This document shows positions 35,662-49,298 of a stretch of 64,000 nt of DNA, one piece after another. Each line of letters opens with the position of its first letter. The first letter of the stretch is position 1. Below the pieces are notes generated by a model. The model ran no database searches. It was given only the letters and a program-made list of their open reading frames with translations, and was not told the DNA's origin. A program made the translations under genes and the position numbers. The stretch lies in contig PYST01000062.1 in the NCBI GenBank assembly GCA_003049485.1, positions 1 to 64,000 of the forward strand, given 5' to 3'. The DNA is from Ophioceras dolichostomum. Its lineage: Eukaryota > Ascomycota > Sordariomycetes > Magnaporthales > Ophioceraceae.

Positions 35662-38600
35662 ATGCCGGCCCGACTGCTCCAGCCGTGTCAAGGGGGATAA
35701 ATACCTCGATTTGATCCGGGGTGCAGTCAACCCACACTCACTTGCAGCCCGTCACCATCACGGATCCTGCACACACGGCATGCCTCCATCCAGTTTTCGC
35801 ATTCATATGAGATTGCAACCGTAAGCAAAGCGGGAAAACGGGATATTGGCAGCGGGATGCTGTCGAGATTCAAGATCCCGCCTGCCTCGTCTGTGCTGCA
35901 GTGGTGGGGGACCGGCCATCGCCCTCCTCGCCCTCCTCGCCCTCCTTGCCCTTGCCCGCATCCTCCGTCGGCCACAGGCCAATGGCGCCCGAGGCGCCGA
36001 CTGGGCTCCTACCAAAGCCGTCAACGTCTTATCCGATGCCACTTTTTTCACGAAAGAGCGGCCGTTCGTTGTGTTTCCGGGAGAAAGGATGCTCTTGGCA
36101 CGAAGGGTAGCATGGGTAACGGGGTCTGTCGGATGATCAACAGGGAGCGGCCGCAGGGTCCGCCGGCCGCAGTTGGCGGTGGATTTGCCCCGCAGGCCCG
36201 ATGCTCCCTTGCCAACGACATTCTTACGAAACGCCAATGACCGGCGACCCGGTAGCAGATACCAAGTCATAGGATCCCCTTCGTCCCCTCCTCTTCCTTG
36301 ACGGTTGAGGAATGTACAACACAGTGAAGCCTCCCCCACTGATGACCACGCGCTCAAATAGTAGGCGCTTTGCACATCTCCCTTCTGGATGCCGGTTGCC
36401 CACCACTCGTTCTCTCCATTTCTGGCGCTACATGGATTTCTTTATCGACTAAGCGAGGGGCATGTGTGTGCTCATTTCCGAAGGGATCTCTTTGAGTGAG
36501 GAGAAAGGAAATCAAAAAGGAAAAGAAGGCGGGAGCCCGGAGAACTCTGCTCGGCGCAAAACAAACGCCAACATACGCCGGTCCGGAGCCGGGTCCGGCA
36601 GACGAATTTTAGGGGTTCACAGGTACACACTGTGTGCCTCACAGAGTATGCGGGGGTCCTTTGAGGAGGAGGAGCCAATGGAACGGAACACCGAAGGTGA
36701 CTGCGTCACTGCAGTTCCGGGGGGAGGAGACTTGTACCAAATGTTATCATATTCGGGATTTGTTCTGGACCATCTATCGATTGCCGCTGGCCGTCGGAGC
36801 TTGGGAAATTTTTGTAAAATACTAGGAAACACACATGGGATCTCATCGGGAACGGAATAGGCAATGTTGATGACTTGTTCAAAGTTTCCGTCTGATGTCT
36901 GCTGACAGATGCTGAGGCTCTTGTTGCTAGCCATCCGTGGGTATAGGTGACAAGGACCTCGCGGCTGGCTCGAGGATGGCGCCGATATTATCCAAGATCA
37001 GCAAGCAGTGCAGCACGCTGCGCATGCGAGATGCGAGAGTGAGGATGATTATTTGCACCCCGACCCTCGTTCCCTGTTTTGAGGCAATGGTGAACTCCAT
37101 CCAGCTTGGTTACGTCCACCATCCACGAGTACGGCCGGACCCTCTTTCTTTTCCCCCTTTCATGTCGGATTCAGTCCAAGTGAAAAGGTTGATGCGCTTG
37201 TTATGGGGCATTTTGCCCAAATTCAGCCCCCACAACCTGTGCGCATCGTGATGTCCACCATGGTTACACCAAACTCACTCTGGAGCGGCAGCCACAGGCA
37301 ATCCCGACGCTCAGAGCACAACTCGGGCAGCGGCCAGATACAGAATTCCATGGAATAATGGCACAAGTGCCGCTGCAACATAGCGAGAATAGCAACGTCG
37401 TTCGTGCGAGGACAGGGGAGGACAGCGACACTCCTTTTTGCCCGTTATGGGCGCACAAAATAGCGGTCCCGTGAGTTCTCCAAGGACAGTGAAGTCTAAA
37501 ATCTCGAGTACGGTAGCACGTCCCACACAACATGCACGATAACTTGATTTCAGCTGATGAAGAAAAGAGGAGGGTGCCCCGTTGCATCCATCAGCTTCTT
37601 GGACGACCAAGCCACCACTCGCTCGCCAAGAGCACACCGAATCGAGGCACATTTCCCCCTTTCCCCTCTTCCCCCCTTTCCTCAAGCGCATCAGCGTTTT
37701 GATAGGGTCAAATAGGTAACCGACCAGCATGACAGCCAACCTGCCTGACCTGATCTGAGTATGCTGTAGCCGGCCACCAAAACAAACCACCACCAAACAC
37801 ACGACGGGTATCAAGCTGACATGCATCCGCGCATAGAGGGGAGGAGGGGGTTCCATACATGCTACATACCACAACGGGATCTAATACCTCCCGTCCTTGA
37901 AACTGAGTTGGCAATAATAGGGCCCCAGCACCGCACCACCCCCAGCACAACGCAAAAGGCCGCGCGCGCAGTATGCGGTCTTCTACTACCGTGCAAAGCG
38001 GGCAGCTTTTGCTATTACAGAAGCACTGGAGCTGCTGCTGCTGTTGCTGCTGCCGCTACCGCTGCCGCTTCCGCTGTGACTTCTTCATGCAAGCATCGAA
38101 CCGAGAGTGGACTGATCCCCTCCTTCTTCTGCTCCCCTCCTTCCCTCCATTCGGTCTAATAATGTTGTTTGTTCGTCCACGTTCGTCTTTACTTTCATCC
38201 GATGCCGGTCACTGATGACTGGGGCATAGTAGATGGTGAATTCGGGAAGGAAGAGCGGAGTCGGCGGCCGTCTCATCTTTTTTCTTTGTGGGTTACAAGG
38301 AGTGCCGGTGAATGTAGTATCTACTGCTACTCGTCTGTTCGAATTGTGGGCAAATTGCACCTCCTCGAAAGCCCTCGATTCACTCACTCTTTCACTAGCC
38401 CTGCATTGGCTTGTAAACATGGTTTGGTGTCCGTGGAGGGAAAACAAATGACTTCCAGTTCTCGTAGACCGCATTCCACCCCCCACAATCATCGCCGCCG
38501 CGGCCGCCGTTCAGTAGATGCCAACAACGGGCGCTCCACCACTCATCTGCGGACTTTCATTATCGGGAAGACGTTATTAGTGACCGGCGAATGGCTCCAG

Positions 38601-38937
38601 TGCATCAGGGAAGGCAGGGAAGGTAGCCAAGGCAAGCAGCTACCAGGCCCTGGGCCTGCATCTCTCGAAGAATAAATATCGAGGGCCACTCTCTTGCGCC
38701 AACAGCCCCCAACAACGTTTCTTGTTCCCAACCTGGAAACAGAAACAACTTGCTGAATAGGGAGACAGACAACCGCAGCAGAGCACCTAAGGTGGCCTAC
38801 ATATTACCTACACCTAGACCAACGGCAAGGTGTACACGTTCGTTCTATTACGACGGGAAGGAAGGAACGACCCCCATAAGTCGGGACGCAAATCCACCGA
38901 CAGACGAGCAAGAAGCCAGAAAGCCATCCACGCAAGC
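35662..38937. other. intergenic, 3.3 kb
   Basis: No gene recognised. A run of CTG/GCTGC repeats around 38025-38075 and pyrimidine-rich DNA lie on the plus strand. The right end should hold the promoter of the monooxygenase. Confidence 0.55.
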
Positions 38938-41801
38938 ATGAAGCAGCTCGACAAAGACGAAGGCCGCGCGGACACCCTTGGCCGTGGTGGATCCGGATCT
39001 AGCCTTCCGGCACCAACGCTAATTCGCGCCGTTGATGCCGCCGACTCCGCCGCCTCGCCAATCGACCGAGCCGACCCGGGCATGGTCGTCAGCAGCACAA
39101 CCAGCATGCCGGGCGCCTTCCCGGCGGCCGCCACGAAGAAAACCACTCCGAGCGATGAAAACAACGACAACAACGGCGTCGCCGTCGACGACGACGATGC
39201 CGGCACGCCATCGCCATCACAGGCTCCCCCATCAACGACGCTCTCCCCAACAATCACACCCCTCGACGACGCTCCAGCCTCGTCTTCAACAGCAACCTCC
39301 GCCGCCGCCGCCATGTCTCCCCACGGCAACAACGGAACAGGATCATTCAAAGTCGTGATCGTCGGCGGCGGCCCGGGAGGCCTCGCCTTGGCGCACATGC
39401 TGCACCGGGCCGGCATCGACTGGGTGGTCCTCGAGAGGGGATCCGACGTCGTCGTCGAGTCCGGAGCGTCGGTGGCCATCTGGCCTCAGAACCTGCGGGT
39501 CCTCGACCAGTGCGGCATCCTGTCCGAGGCCGAGAGGCTGTACATCCCCATGCGCGACAAGTACAACCTCGGGCCGGACGGGAGGGTCATCGCTAAGAGC
39601 GCGATGCTTGCGAGGATTGGTGAGAAGTGAGTTTATTCTTTCGTTTTTCCCCTCTTTCATTTCTTTTTTCCTTTGTTTTTTGCCACCGACGGATGGGTGA
39701 TGGGGTACTTTTGCTCCTGTGCGGCTGTTTTTTTGTCCCTTCTTCTGCGTGGAAGATGCATATCGCCATCGCCACCGCTCGAGTGAGCGAGCGGTATGAG
39801 TGAGTGCAGGAAGGTTCATATAAACGTCGTTACACGAACGGCTCACCCGCATCCTGTCCGCCCGTCCGTCCTCTGAGCGGTTTTCATTCTGGATGGTCGG
39901 ACTGGGCCGGACCGCGCAGAAGATATTGCCCTGTTTCAATTTTTTTTTTATGCCCCGTCAAATATTTTTGCTTTCCCGCCACCACCACCGACGGATGTGC
40001 ACGGTTGGACGGGGCGCACATGGGGAAACACACGGCACACCGGAAGCACACAATGGACGAAAAAAAAAAAGAAACGCTGGCTACATTCTCGGCAGAGGTC
40101 GAGGGCTTTTTTCTGTGTGCCGGGTGTAGCCCTCTGTGTAACCCTCCCACCGCTTCGCGTTCTTAGGTGTGGCACTAAGAAGATCAAGACAAAAAAAAGA
40201 TCGGCCTTGGTTGTTACGAAAGTAACAGCTGTGCCGTGTGGCGGATGAGAATATGGGGGGGAATGGGGGAGAAAGGTGGCGGTGGGAGGGAAACACTTGC
40301 CTAAATATCTCAACTGCCGGGGCGGGAGAGAGCTGAGCTGAACTGATGAGCTGAGCTCGACGTGTGATGGAGATAGATGGGGGCTGATGGGCCGAACCCC
40401 GAACGACGGGACTTTTGTTTGTTTGGCAACTCTCCTGCTGACTGTCCGGCTTGCTGTACCCGGTCTACTAGTCACGGATACCCCTGGATGCTCTTCCACC
40501 GCCGAACACTCCTCGACTTCCTCTACCACACGCTACCCGGCCGCGAGACCCGCGTGCACGTCAACAAGGCCGTGACGGGGATCGAGTCGACGCGGGCCGG
40601 CGTGCGGGTGCGATGCGAGGACGGCACCTCGGTGCAAGGCTCGATCGTCGTCGGCTGCGACGGTGTGCACAGCACTGTGCGCCGGCTGATGCGGGACCCG
40701 GCCACGTTCCCGGAGGCGGCCGCGGCCAATACCGAGACCAAGAGTAGTATTACCGGCCCGCTGCGCACACCCGACAACGCCATGAGCGCCGTGTTCTACG
40801 GCATAGTCGGCCACTTCCCCCGCATCGAGTCCATCCCCCCCGAGTCTGTCTGGGAGGTGCACGACAAGGGCCTCTGCGTGCAGACGCTGGTGGGGAAGGA
40901 CGACGCGTACTTCTTCGTCTACAAGCGGATCCCCGGCGGACCCGCCCGCGGCGTCCCCAAGTACACACGGGAGGAGATGGACGCGCTCGCGGCCGAGATC
41001 TCCGGGAGGGTGATCTGCAACGACGGCCTCACGTTCGGGCAGGTGTGGAGCGCGCGCACGAGGGCGTCGATGGTGAACTACGAAGAGGGGTTCGAGAAGA
41101 ACTGGCACCGTGGCAGGATCGTGCTCGTGTCGGACGCGTGCGTCAAGATGACGCCCAACGCCGCGTTCGGGCTCAACACGGGAATGCAGGGGATGGTGGA
41201 GCTCACTAATCGGCTTCGAAAGCTTTTGCTCAACTCCTCCTCAAGCTCAGCAGGAAAGGGTAAGATAGCAGAAGAGCAGCAGCAGCAGCACCAGCCGACG
41301 GAGGCGCAGATCTCGAACGTGTTCGCCGAGTACCAGCGCGCGAGGGAGCGCATGGCCAAGAACGTCTGCCTGTTCTCGAACGGGTACACGAGGACGGTCA
41401 CATGGACGAACGTCGGCTACCGCCTGATCGACCGCATCTCGCCCTGCATCGGAGGCGACGAGGCCATGATCGACTCGCTCGTCGCCGCCATCGTGAAGAG
41501 GAGCATCGTGCTCGACTTCGCGGACGAGACCGATTTCCGGGAGGGGAGGGTGCCCTGGCGCGTTGGGAAGGTCGTTGTTGGCGCTGGTGGTGGCACCGGC
41601 AGGGGAAAGGGGGATGCGGAGGTGGTGAAGGAGGAGAAGGAGGCGAAGGTGAAGGAGAACGAGGATGTGGATCGGGGTAGGGACCACTACCGGGATGAGG
41701 AACAGGGTCAGGGTGAGGGTCGGGGTGAGGGTGACGGTGGTGAGGAGCGCATGCGGAAGAGGGACAGTTTCCATGCTATGGGATATGGTGTGCCGGCTTG
41801 A
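38938..41801 (+). CDS. FAD-dependent monooxygenase (PaxM/zeaxanthin epoxidase-like fold)
   Basis: Two exons: 38938-39626 and 40472-41801, giving 672 aa. The intron is 845 bp (donor GTGAGT, acceptor CTACTAG) and the join reads GEN-HGYPWM, which is continuous with the family. The FAD-binding Rossmann motif VVIVGGGPGG is at 139-148, the second motif GCDGVHSTVR at 291-300, and the third FAD contact SDACVKMTPNAAFG at 450-463, all as in class A flavoprotein hydroxylases. Residues 1-125 are a low-complexity Ser/Thr/Ala/Asp extension; translation could instead start at Met126 (39313), which gives a normal-sized enzyme. The C-terminal 85 residues are Gly/Glu/Lys-rich. An upstream in-frame GTG at 38830 is not a start. 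Neighbouring genes give no pathway, so the substrate is unknown. Confidence 0.9.
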
Positions 41802-44729
41802 GGAGGGCTGAAAGGGTTGGGTGTTGGTGGTGGTGTTGTGGGATAGAGGAACGGGTAATGATCATGACCTCACGACCTTTCCTTTTCAGTACATCCTCCG
41901 TCTTGTTCTTTTCGTATGTCCGAGGCAGCTTGGCTGTTAAGACTGCCCACTGTCTTAATAGGTTACTGTTCGAGCTTGAGGAGGACATCGTCGATGGATT
42001 ACACAATATGTTCTTGGGCCAAGAGCCAAGATCTTAGCATAGTGGGCCAGAAGAGCCTCATCACGCATACTAGGTAGAAGATACCCGCCAGCATGGTAGA
42101 TGTGTTTGGTTCTTTAGTTAGTTTCCCTTTTCGGCAAGAGAGTACGTAGTTGATCTTTCTTTACCGAAGTGTGGAAAGGTTCTCGCAATGGTTCTCGCAA
42201 CGGATTTGTGGACAGAAGCAAGGAACCAATCGGTAGAGAGAAGTACGAAGGATTACGAAGACAACACAATTCCGAGCTTAGCCGCTGAAGAAGCTGACGA
42301 AACGTGAGAATGGGCATCATCTCTGCCGTGTTGAAGCGCTGCACCAATCCGGTTTGCAGGCGGGTCAGCGTGGTGCTTTGCGTCTCATCGACAGGGCAGC
42401 TGGAAACTGGAGGCAAAGAAAGGGTTGTTGTCGAGAAAAGGGTTGTCGAGAAAGGGCGGAACGCCTTGGCACGGGCACTTAGCCCGGACCCAGGCACAGT
42501 CGAGAACTGACTGATCCTTTTTTTGACGACGGGATGCGTGACTCAGGATCCAGGGGCACATGCTTATCTGTGATATTGACGGTCTTTCTCCCTTGATCTA
42601 TCGCCCCCAAACCTACCTAGTTAGAGATGCCAATCATTTCCAATCGCTACCAGCATCAGCTCCGATGGCGGCGGTCTGCCCCAGTGGCTTGGTCCGTCGC
42701 TGGAGAGAATGAGCATTGAGATAAGGCAGATCACGAACGCGGGATCCGGTGGTACGAAGAAAGATAATACTATTGCAGAATACCAACGAATGGCAAGATA
42801 GCTTTGATGAGCAGTTCATTGAAGATATGGAGAGGGGCCTAATATTCCCACCATTCCTAGGGCGGTCTTCGGGGTGGTCTAGTGGGCTGAACGGCGTCCG
42901 CACGAAGTACAGCCTTGGGGGTGCAACACCGAAGAATCTATGTTTGTCGGCAAATGTTGGCGTCCTGTGGCTTCATGGCTTCTTTATTTTTATCATATCT
43001 TCCTTCAACGCTAAAATCGAGCAACTTAAGTCTCTTGATAGGAGCCGTTAGTAACAACCCTGGCGGCTCTCTCGCCATTTCGGTATTTGTGGTCTGTCTG
43101 TCGAGTCCACTAGTCCTTCAGTTCGGGTTTATCCTTGATCATTAGGGCGTTGTAGCGTCCTGCATGGCTTCGCGTTCTCAACGTGTCGTATCAGCTAGCG
43201 GCCAAAAGCCAAGACGCAAAGACGCAGTAGCCGGACAAGCCATTGTGGCTTCTAGCGACTTGTTTTTGTTCAACTCCCTGCGGTTGTGCCCCTGTTTTTA
43301 TGCCGCTCATCAGTCGCCCCAACGTCTCCAAAGACCGTTTCCTCATCATGAGCGTCGGCTGAGCCTGTTGAGCGTTACAACACCCAACTTGAGATGAAAC
43401 CCCACCCATCAGCCTTCCAGGGCGGTCTCACCTGACCTCACCTGCTCCAGAACGCGAGGGTCGCTGGCCGACCGCCGGAGATAATTTCGCCTTTTTCGAT
43501 TTCATCAGGGAAAACAATAACGCCGTTCCTCCCTGTTTTCCGGTCTCCTCGTTTTGTTTCCCTCGAAGGAAAAAGAGTCCGAGTCACTCACAGCTCGAGC
43601 TGTCTTTGTGCTGTAATTTCTATTGTATCTTTTTCAGCCCTTTCAGCACCAGAGATCCAAGAAAACAACCAGCAACATACCGTAATACGACAGTCCAGTG
43701 AGAAAGAGGGGTGTTTTGTTTCCCCACTGTTCACATCCATCGTTACGTTACGTTACGTGCGTCGTTTCGCGGGCGGCAGGCAGGTCCCAGCCGGAGAGAG
43801 CAGCCGCAGCAACGCAGCGCAGCGTAAAAACCATTCGAGCCATTCATCGACCACCGCTGAACGAGCTCCAGAATTCTCGACCTCGATTTCTTGTTTCGTC
43901 CCTCTCGGGCGGGACAACCTCAACTTTCAGCAACCTATTGTGTGCCCCCAAAGGCCGTGCGGTACGTGCAACTCCCTTATCTTCAGATCCTGGACTAGAT
44001 TCACATATCTCATCGACCTGTCACCGCCTTCGTTGCACACACCCCCTACTTGAGGGAGACATGCATGCCTAGCGGCCCTTGCTGTCATCGTCCGTCAGCT
44101 TTCTTCTCAAACCAGCCATTACGTTGGGAGAAGGGTGAGAGGAATTGGACTTTCTGTAAGGCATGGGCGGCAGCACTCCGGTTGCGACTCCGGTTGCCAC
44201 ATACGCAAGAGGAGAGGACTTGGAAGGCGACGAATGCATCAAGCATCATCCCAACATCTTCGAGTGTCCTCCAGTCGTGAAAGGAGGAAGGAAGCGTCAC
44301 CAGCGGTCATCAGCCTCTCACAGCCGCGAATTGCTCTCCCCAATCCCCTGTCCCGGATCCGCCACCCCCCTCCTTTCCCCCACACCCACCCACTCTCTCC
44401 GTTTCCTTGCGCCTTGACTCCTGAGCTTAACCCAAACCTTGCAGCGCTCTTCTTTGCACGCACATTCTTCTCTCCCTCGGCCCTGGTGGCAAGCAGCACA
44501 GGCACACACAGTGTACTTACTAAAGACCTTTCTTTGATGTTTACAGTCGCATATACGGTTCAGGTCGCTAGGTCCCACCCATCGACCTCGTCCGTTAGTC
44601 TGGCCGTCCTCTCTTCCCGACTGGCCACCCCCCCTCCCTCTATCCTCGACTCGACATTCATCACTCCCACGCCGAGCACCGAGGAACGGCCCGCCCTACC
44701 AAATCGTCTAGAGTCTAGAGCCTAGAGCC
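41802..44729. other. intergenic, 2.9 kb
   Basis: No gene recognised. The right half (43600-44720) is pyrimidine-rich and looks like a long promoter and leader for the kinase. It contains a short TTACG tandem at 43742-43758. Confidence 0.55.
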
Positions 44730-47468
44730 ATGAGTGACGGGACCCCCAACTCGTCATCCATGCCCACGACGACAAGCAGCCACCAAAGCATATCAGACCC
44801 GGAAACGAACACACACGTATCCCGGCACGAAGACCCGTCCAGTCCCCACGCCCACAACCTTCTGTTACATACCACACAGGCCGCTGCCGCTGCCGCTGCA
44901 CGCCTGCTGAATCAACACAATGTCGGGTCAAACGCAAACGTCGACTTTTCCTTTCCCGCACTAGACACAACCTCCTCCTCTCCCCCCTTCGCGCAGGGTA
45001 TTAGCGATAGCGATAGCAGCAAGAACATCAACGCCATACAGTTCCGCAGCCAAACTATAGCGCCTTCGCCTCCTCCGGGACAGTCTCCACCACGCTCCTC
45101 GGAGTCTGCTCTAGGTGGGCCACGCCGGTCCGACCCAACCATAGGGGACGAGTTGCCTCCTCCGGCAAGCTATCAGCCGAGCGCGCTCAGCGTCGTCACA
45201 GGCTCCACCTCCACCCCCCCGGCTCTTGCCGGCGACCGCAGAGACGGCACGTCGAATCTCGCGCCGACCACGCCCACTAGACCGTCCGCCCCCGCCGTCA
45301 GCGACGCTCTCCAGCACAAGACCTCGTCAGCCTCGCTCAAGCCCGTGTCACGCACCCCGAGCTTCAAGACGACACCGTTCCTTGGCGGCCTAGGCCCTGC
45401 TTCGGCAGCTAGCTCAACCTACCCGAGCCCTCTTATCTCGGCGATGGGCGACGTCACTCCGCTTCCGTCGCCGCTCCTGTCCACTCACTCTCCCGGGCCA
45501 TGGAAGCGACTTGGTGGCCGGCCCCCTTCGCGGGAGGCCGCATCTCCGAGGTCGACATCCGAGTCCGTCCTCGTTTCCAGTACCGGCGAGTCGATCGCCG
45601 CCGCGCTCGCCCATCAAACCAAGAGGAAAGCCTACTCCGGTCTCGCGTTGGAGCTGCAGGATGGGAAGGGTGCCAGTAGTGGCAAGGCAGGCAATGATGG
45701 CGCCGCAACCGACAGCAGCCAGCAGTATTCGCTAGAGAACAGCACCACCACCACCACCAGCAACACCAGCAGCAAGCTCCAGCAGCCCGCTGTGCACGGA
45801 CGGAATCGCAGCGTCAGCGAGTACACGCCGGACCCGATGCTGCTGCCAAAGCGTATGCTGACGGTGACGGGCTCACGCGGGGGCAAGTCTGGTGACTCCG
45901 CCGAAACTCTGCAGCTTGAGATGCAGCAGAAGCAACAAATGATGAGGCGGGAACCGCACCTGTCGACCGTTAGGGGCCTAACCCCCGTCGAGAAGCCTCC
46001 CACGCCGCCGCCGAGCGAGTCGTCCCTCACCGCGGCGGACCTGTCTTCGTCGTCATCCGTGAGCGTGGCTGGCCCTACCACCACGGGCGCTGCCATCGCC
46101 TCAGCTGCCGTCACCACCTCAGACAAGCCATCTGCCGTGCCGCGCTACGAGTACTTCGAGGCCCACCGGCGCAGCGACGGGAAGCTCCGCAGGTGGCGCG
46201 CCATCAAGCTCCTGGGGCAGGGCACCTTCAGCCGGGTGATGCTGGCTACGAGCAGTCCACCTACGGCGGCCGCGACAAGTACCGTGGAGGAAGAGACGGC
46301 CGGCGGCGGCGAGGATGACGTTGCCATGGGCGACCACCCTCCCGCCCCGGCCGCCGCCGTCTCCCACAGGCACCACCACCGCCATCACCACCAACAGTAC
46401 GACCGCAGGACGCTCGTGGCGGTCAAGGTGTGCGAGCACGGTCCTAAAGGCGGCGCCTCGGAAGACCGGGTGGAGATGAGCCTGAAGCGCGAGCTCGAGA
46501 TCATGCGCTCGATCCGCCACCCTTCGCTGGTGCACCTGCGCGCCTGGAGCATCGAGCCCACGCGCGCCATCCTCGTGCTGAGCTACTGCCCCGGCGGCGA
46601 CCTGTTCGACGTGGCCACCGCCCACCGCGACGTACTCGTGCCCCCGCTCCTTCGCCGCATCTTCGCCGAGCTGGTCGGTGCCGTGAGGTACCTCCATGAC
46701 AGGCGCATCGTGCATCGGGATATCAAGTTGGAGAGTAGGTTGCCCTCCTCTCTCTTTCTCTCTCTTACGTTGTGCTTGAGTCTTTTTTCAAAGATATCTA
46801 TCTCTCTTTGTTTTTGAAGTGTCTGATTCTAATCATCTTCTACTTAACCTCGACCTCTAGATGTCCTCGTCAACATTCCACCCCGAGAACTCCTCGAGCT
46901 CAACCACACAACAGACTGGACCACCTACCCCTACCCCGTCGCGACGCTCACGGACCTCGGCCTATCCCGCCGCGTGGCCGACGACGAGAAGCTCGAGACC
47001 CGCTGCGGGTCCGACGACTACGCCGCCCCCGAGGTGATCATGGGCCAGCCATACGACGGGCGGGCCGTGGACGGCTGGTCCCTGGGCGTGCTGCTCTACG
47101 CCCTGCTGGAGTCCCGCCTCCCATTCGACCCCATGCCTGGGACGGTGGTGTCGTCAAACGGTAGTGCAGGAGCCGAGAACGCGTTCCGGATGCGCAGCCG
47201 AACGAGCCACAGGATAGCGAGGGTCGAGTGGCGATGGGTCGCGTACGCGTACACCGGGGGCGACGCGGACGACGAAGGGGGGGACCACGAGGGGGACGAG
47301 GCGCTGTTCAGGTCGAAGGGCCTGCTGGGGGCCATGAGGATCACGGAGGGACTGCTGAAGAGGGCGAGGACGAGGTGGCCGCTGCAGAAGGTGGCGGAGG
47401 AGGAGTGGGTGAGGGATGCGATTGGGGTTGAGGGAGGCGTGAGGTTTAGGGAGGAGGATGAGGGTTAG
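44730..47468 (+). CDS. serine/threonine protein kinase with long disordered N-terminus
   Basis: Two exons: 44730-46734 and 46861-47468, with a 126-bp intron that splits the Asn codon of the catalytic loop (HRDIKLE-N). The product is 870 aa. Residues 1-480 are Ser/Pro/Thr-rich and disordered. The kinase domain begins near 485: Gly-rich loop GQGTFSRV, ATP-binding Lys566 in VAVK, catalytic HRDIK at 662-666, DLG at 700-702 in place of the usual DFG, APE at 724-726, and DGWSLGVLLYALLESRLPF. About 50 extra residues, including a His-rich run, separate the Gly loop from Lys566. The domain ends with a HRIARVEWRWV segment. The overall pattern reminds me of the fungal CAMK-like PRR1/PRR2 group, but that assignment is tentative. 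All catalytic residues are present, so it should be active. Confidence 0.92.
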
Positions 47469-49298
47469 GGTGGGTGGTTGAATGTCTTGCTGATGATATC
47501 TTGGTGGTAGCACTGGGAGAATGATGGGGAGGAAGGCCGAGCTTCACCTTTATCAATCCCCCTTTTTTTCTCCCCAACCCCCTTATCACTCACTCGCTCA
47601 CTCCATCTCCCACTTCAGTGCTTTCTCATCTCTACTCTGTTCTTTTCTTTTTGATCTTTTTTTTCCCCCTCAGCAGGTACTTTCTGCCTTTTTTGGAAGA
47701 AAAATGGCTATGGAATTTTGGTTTTTGCTTTTCTCTTCTTGGGCGACGAAATCTTTTGGAACTACAAAAAAGAGATATATATATAACTTTTCTAGTTTAA
47801 TGATGGGCATGATGATGATGACTTATATGGTATAGTAGCTGTATCGAGTAGTAGGTAACGGGGAGGTTGGTTAACAGATGTATGGATTGTGTAGTGGGGC
47901 ACATGGAGGTAGAGGTCGCAGCTGGAAACTTTGTTCACATCCATCTCGTTGCAATTGTTTAATTATATAAACCAAAAAGAGCGGTTGGTCTTTGGATGTT
48001 GAGAGATATGTTGGAATAGAAAATTGTACATGTACACCTTCAAGTTGTGACGCAGCTTGACGGAGCAAGAGCTGAGTTCCAACGGCTGACACCCATTTAC
48101 GTTTTCAAGGGCTCAACAACCTCCTTACTCCGGGAACGTATCAAGCTTGTGAGGGAAGAGTTTCAACCTGTTCTTTGAGGTGCTCTCAACAGGTATGGGC
48201 ATTTGCTCACCAATTTAAAGACAGCGTCACAACAAGCTATACGGGGCAACCCTAATCTCAGTAAACCACCTCTTTATGAAGCAGTTTCGGCCTTTTATGA
48301 ACGGACATCGAATTTTTTCTGACCTACGATTGGCTCTGAGACGTAATGTGAAGTACGTCTTGGTATTTACGTTAAGTGCATGTTTCTGAAGCCGCTTACT
48401 CTTTTATTGTATAAAGGGAACTCAGAAACTGGTGTGAAATGCACGGTAAAGATGAAGCGGTGTGTTCACCGAGAGAGATATCTGTTCATAGAAGGAACAA
48501 GACTAGATTATAAGTTTCCTAGCGGCGAGCTGACACGATGTCTCACAGAAACGCTGCTCTGTAAGGAAAGAGAAGAGTTAGTAACAGGGAGACATGAACC
48601 GTCTTACTCCCTGGTCACAAAAAATCGTACTAGCCTTGAGTTCAGCCCGCCGGCCAGCACCGTACAGACCTGAACGCATTCCTGCCCTCCGCATGGGTGA
48701 ACAGAGGCATAATATGAACTGGACATCCAAGTACTAACGGAGCTAGACAACGACAACGACCAAGGGGGCCTATATTGACACTAATAATCGCCTGACAGCC
48801 CTTGAGTACTCATTTCATAGGCTGTAGGATGCTCTACGAGAGAGCAATCTAAGAGAGAAATCTGAGAGAGCAACCTGAAAAAGCAGCCCGTGTTGACTGA
48901 GACGTTGGGGCCGCATGGACCGTGGGGCTTTGTCACGAGAAGCAATTTATTGTATGTCATGGCGGAACTAGCATGCTCTTGGGCTCTCGCTAACCCGTCC
49001 TGGCACCCGGCCGGACCGGCCCTGGCAGCGTACCGAGCCGGCATTACAAGGCATCATGGACTCTACAAATGCCTCCCAAGCTCGTTCGGCCCTCAGAGAG
49101 GGGGTCCTCCGACCATACTACCACCTCCTCCGACAACATGGCCAGAAAGTAAGGAGTTGAAACAGCGTTGGCCGAAATAGTAGTCCCTATTGTTAACTGC
49201 AGGAACGGGAACAGGAACGGGCCGGCCGTGTCGATGTGAGATCTTTCGACGACGGGAGGTCCGGCCCTATAAAAAGTGGAGTAGTGGTTCTTCTGTAA

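Noticed and set aside
33505..41801. Clr5-domain regulator plus monooxygenase as a small biosynthetic cluster
   Set aside because: No synthase, cyclase, transporter or other tailoring enzyme lies nearby, and 3.3 kb without genes separates the two.
46119..46715. 198-codon frame antisense to the kinase
   Set aside because: Lies wholly over the kinase catalytic exon; no domain, composition mirrors the kinase codons.
48380..49180. Coding remnants of a retrotransposon
   Set aside because: Short frames show no reverse transcriptase, integrase or gag motif that I can recognise. Only the LTR-like promoter region remains as a weak hint.
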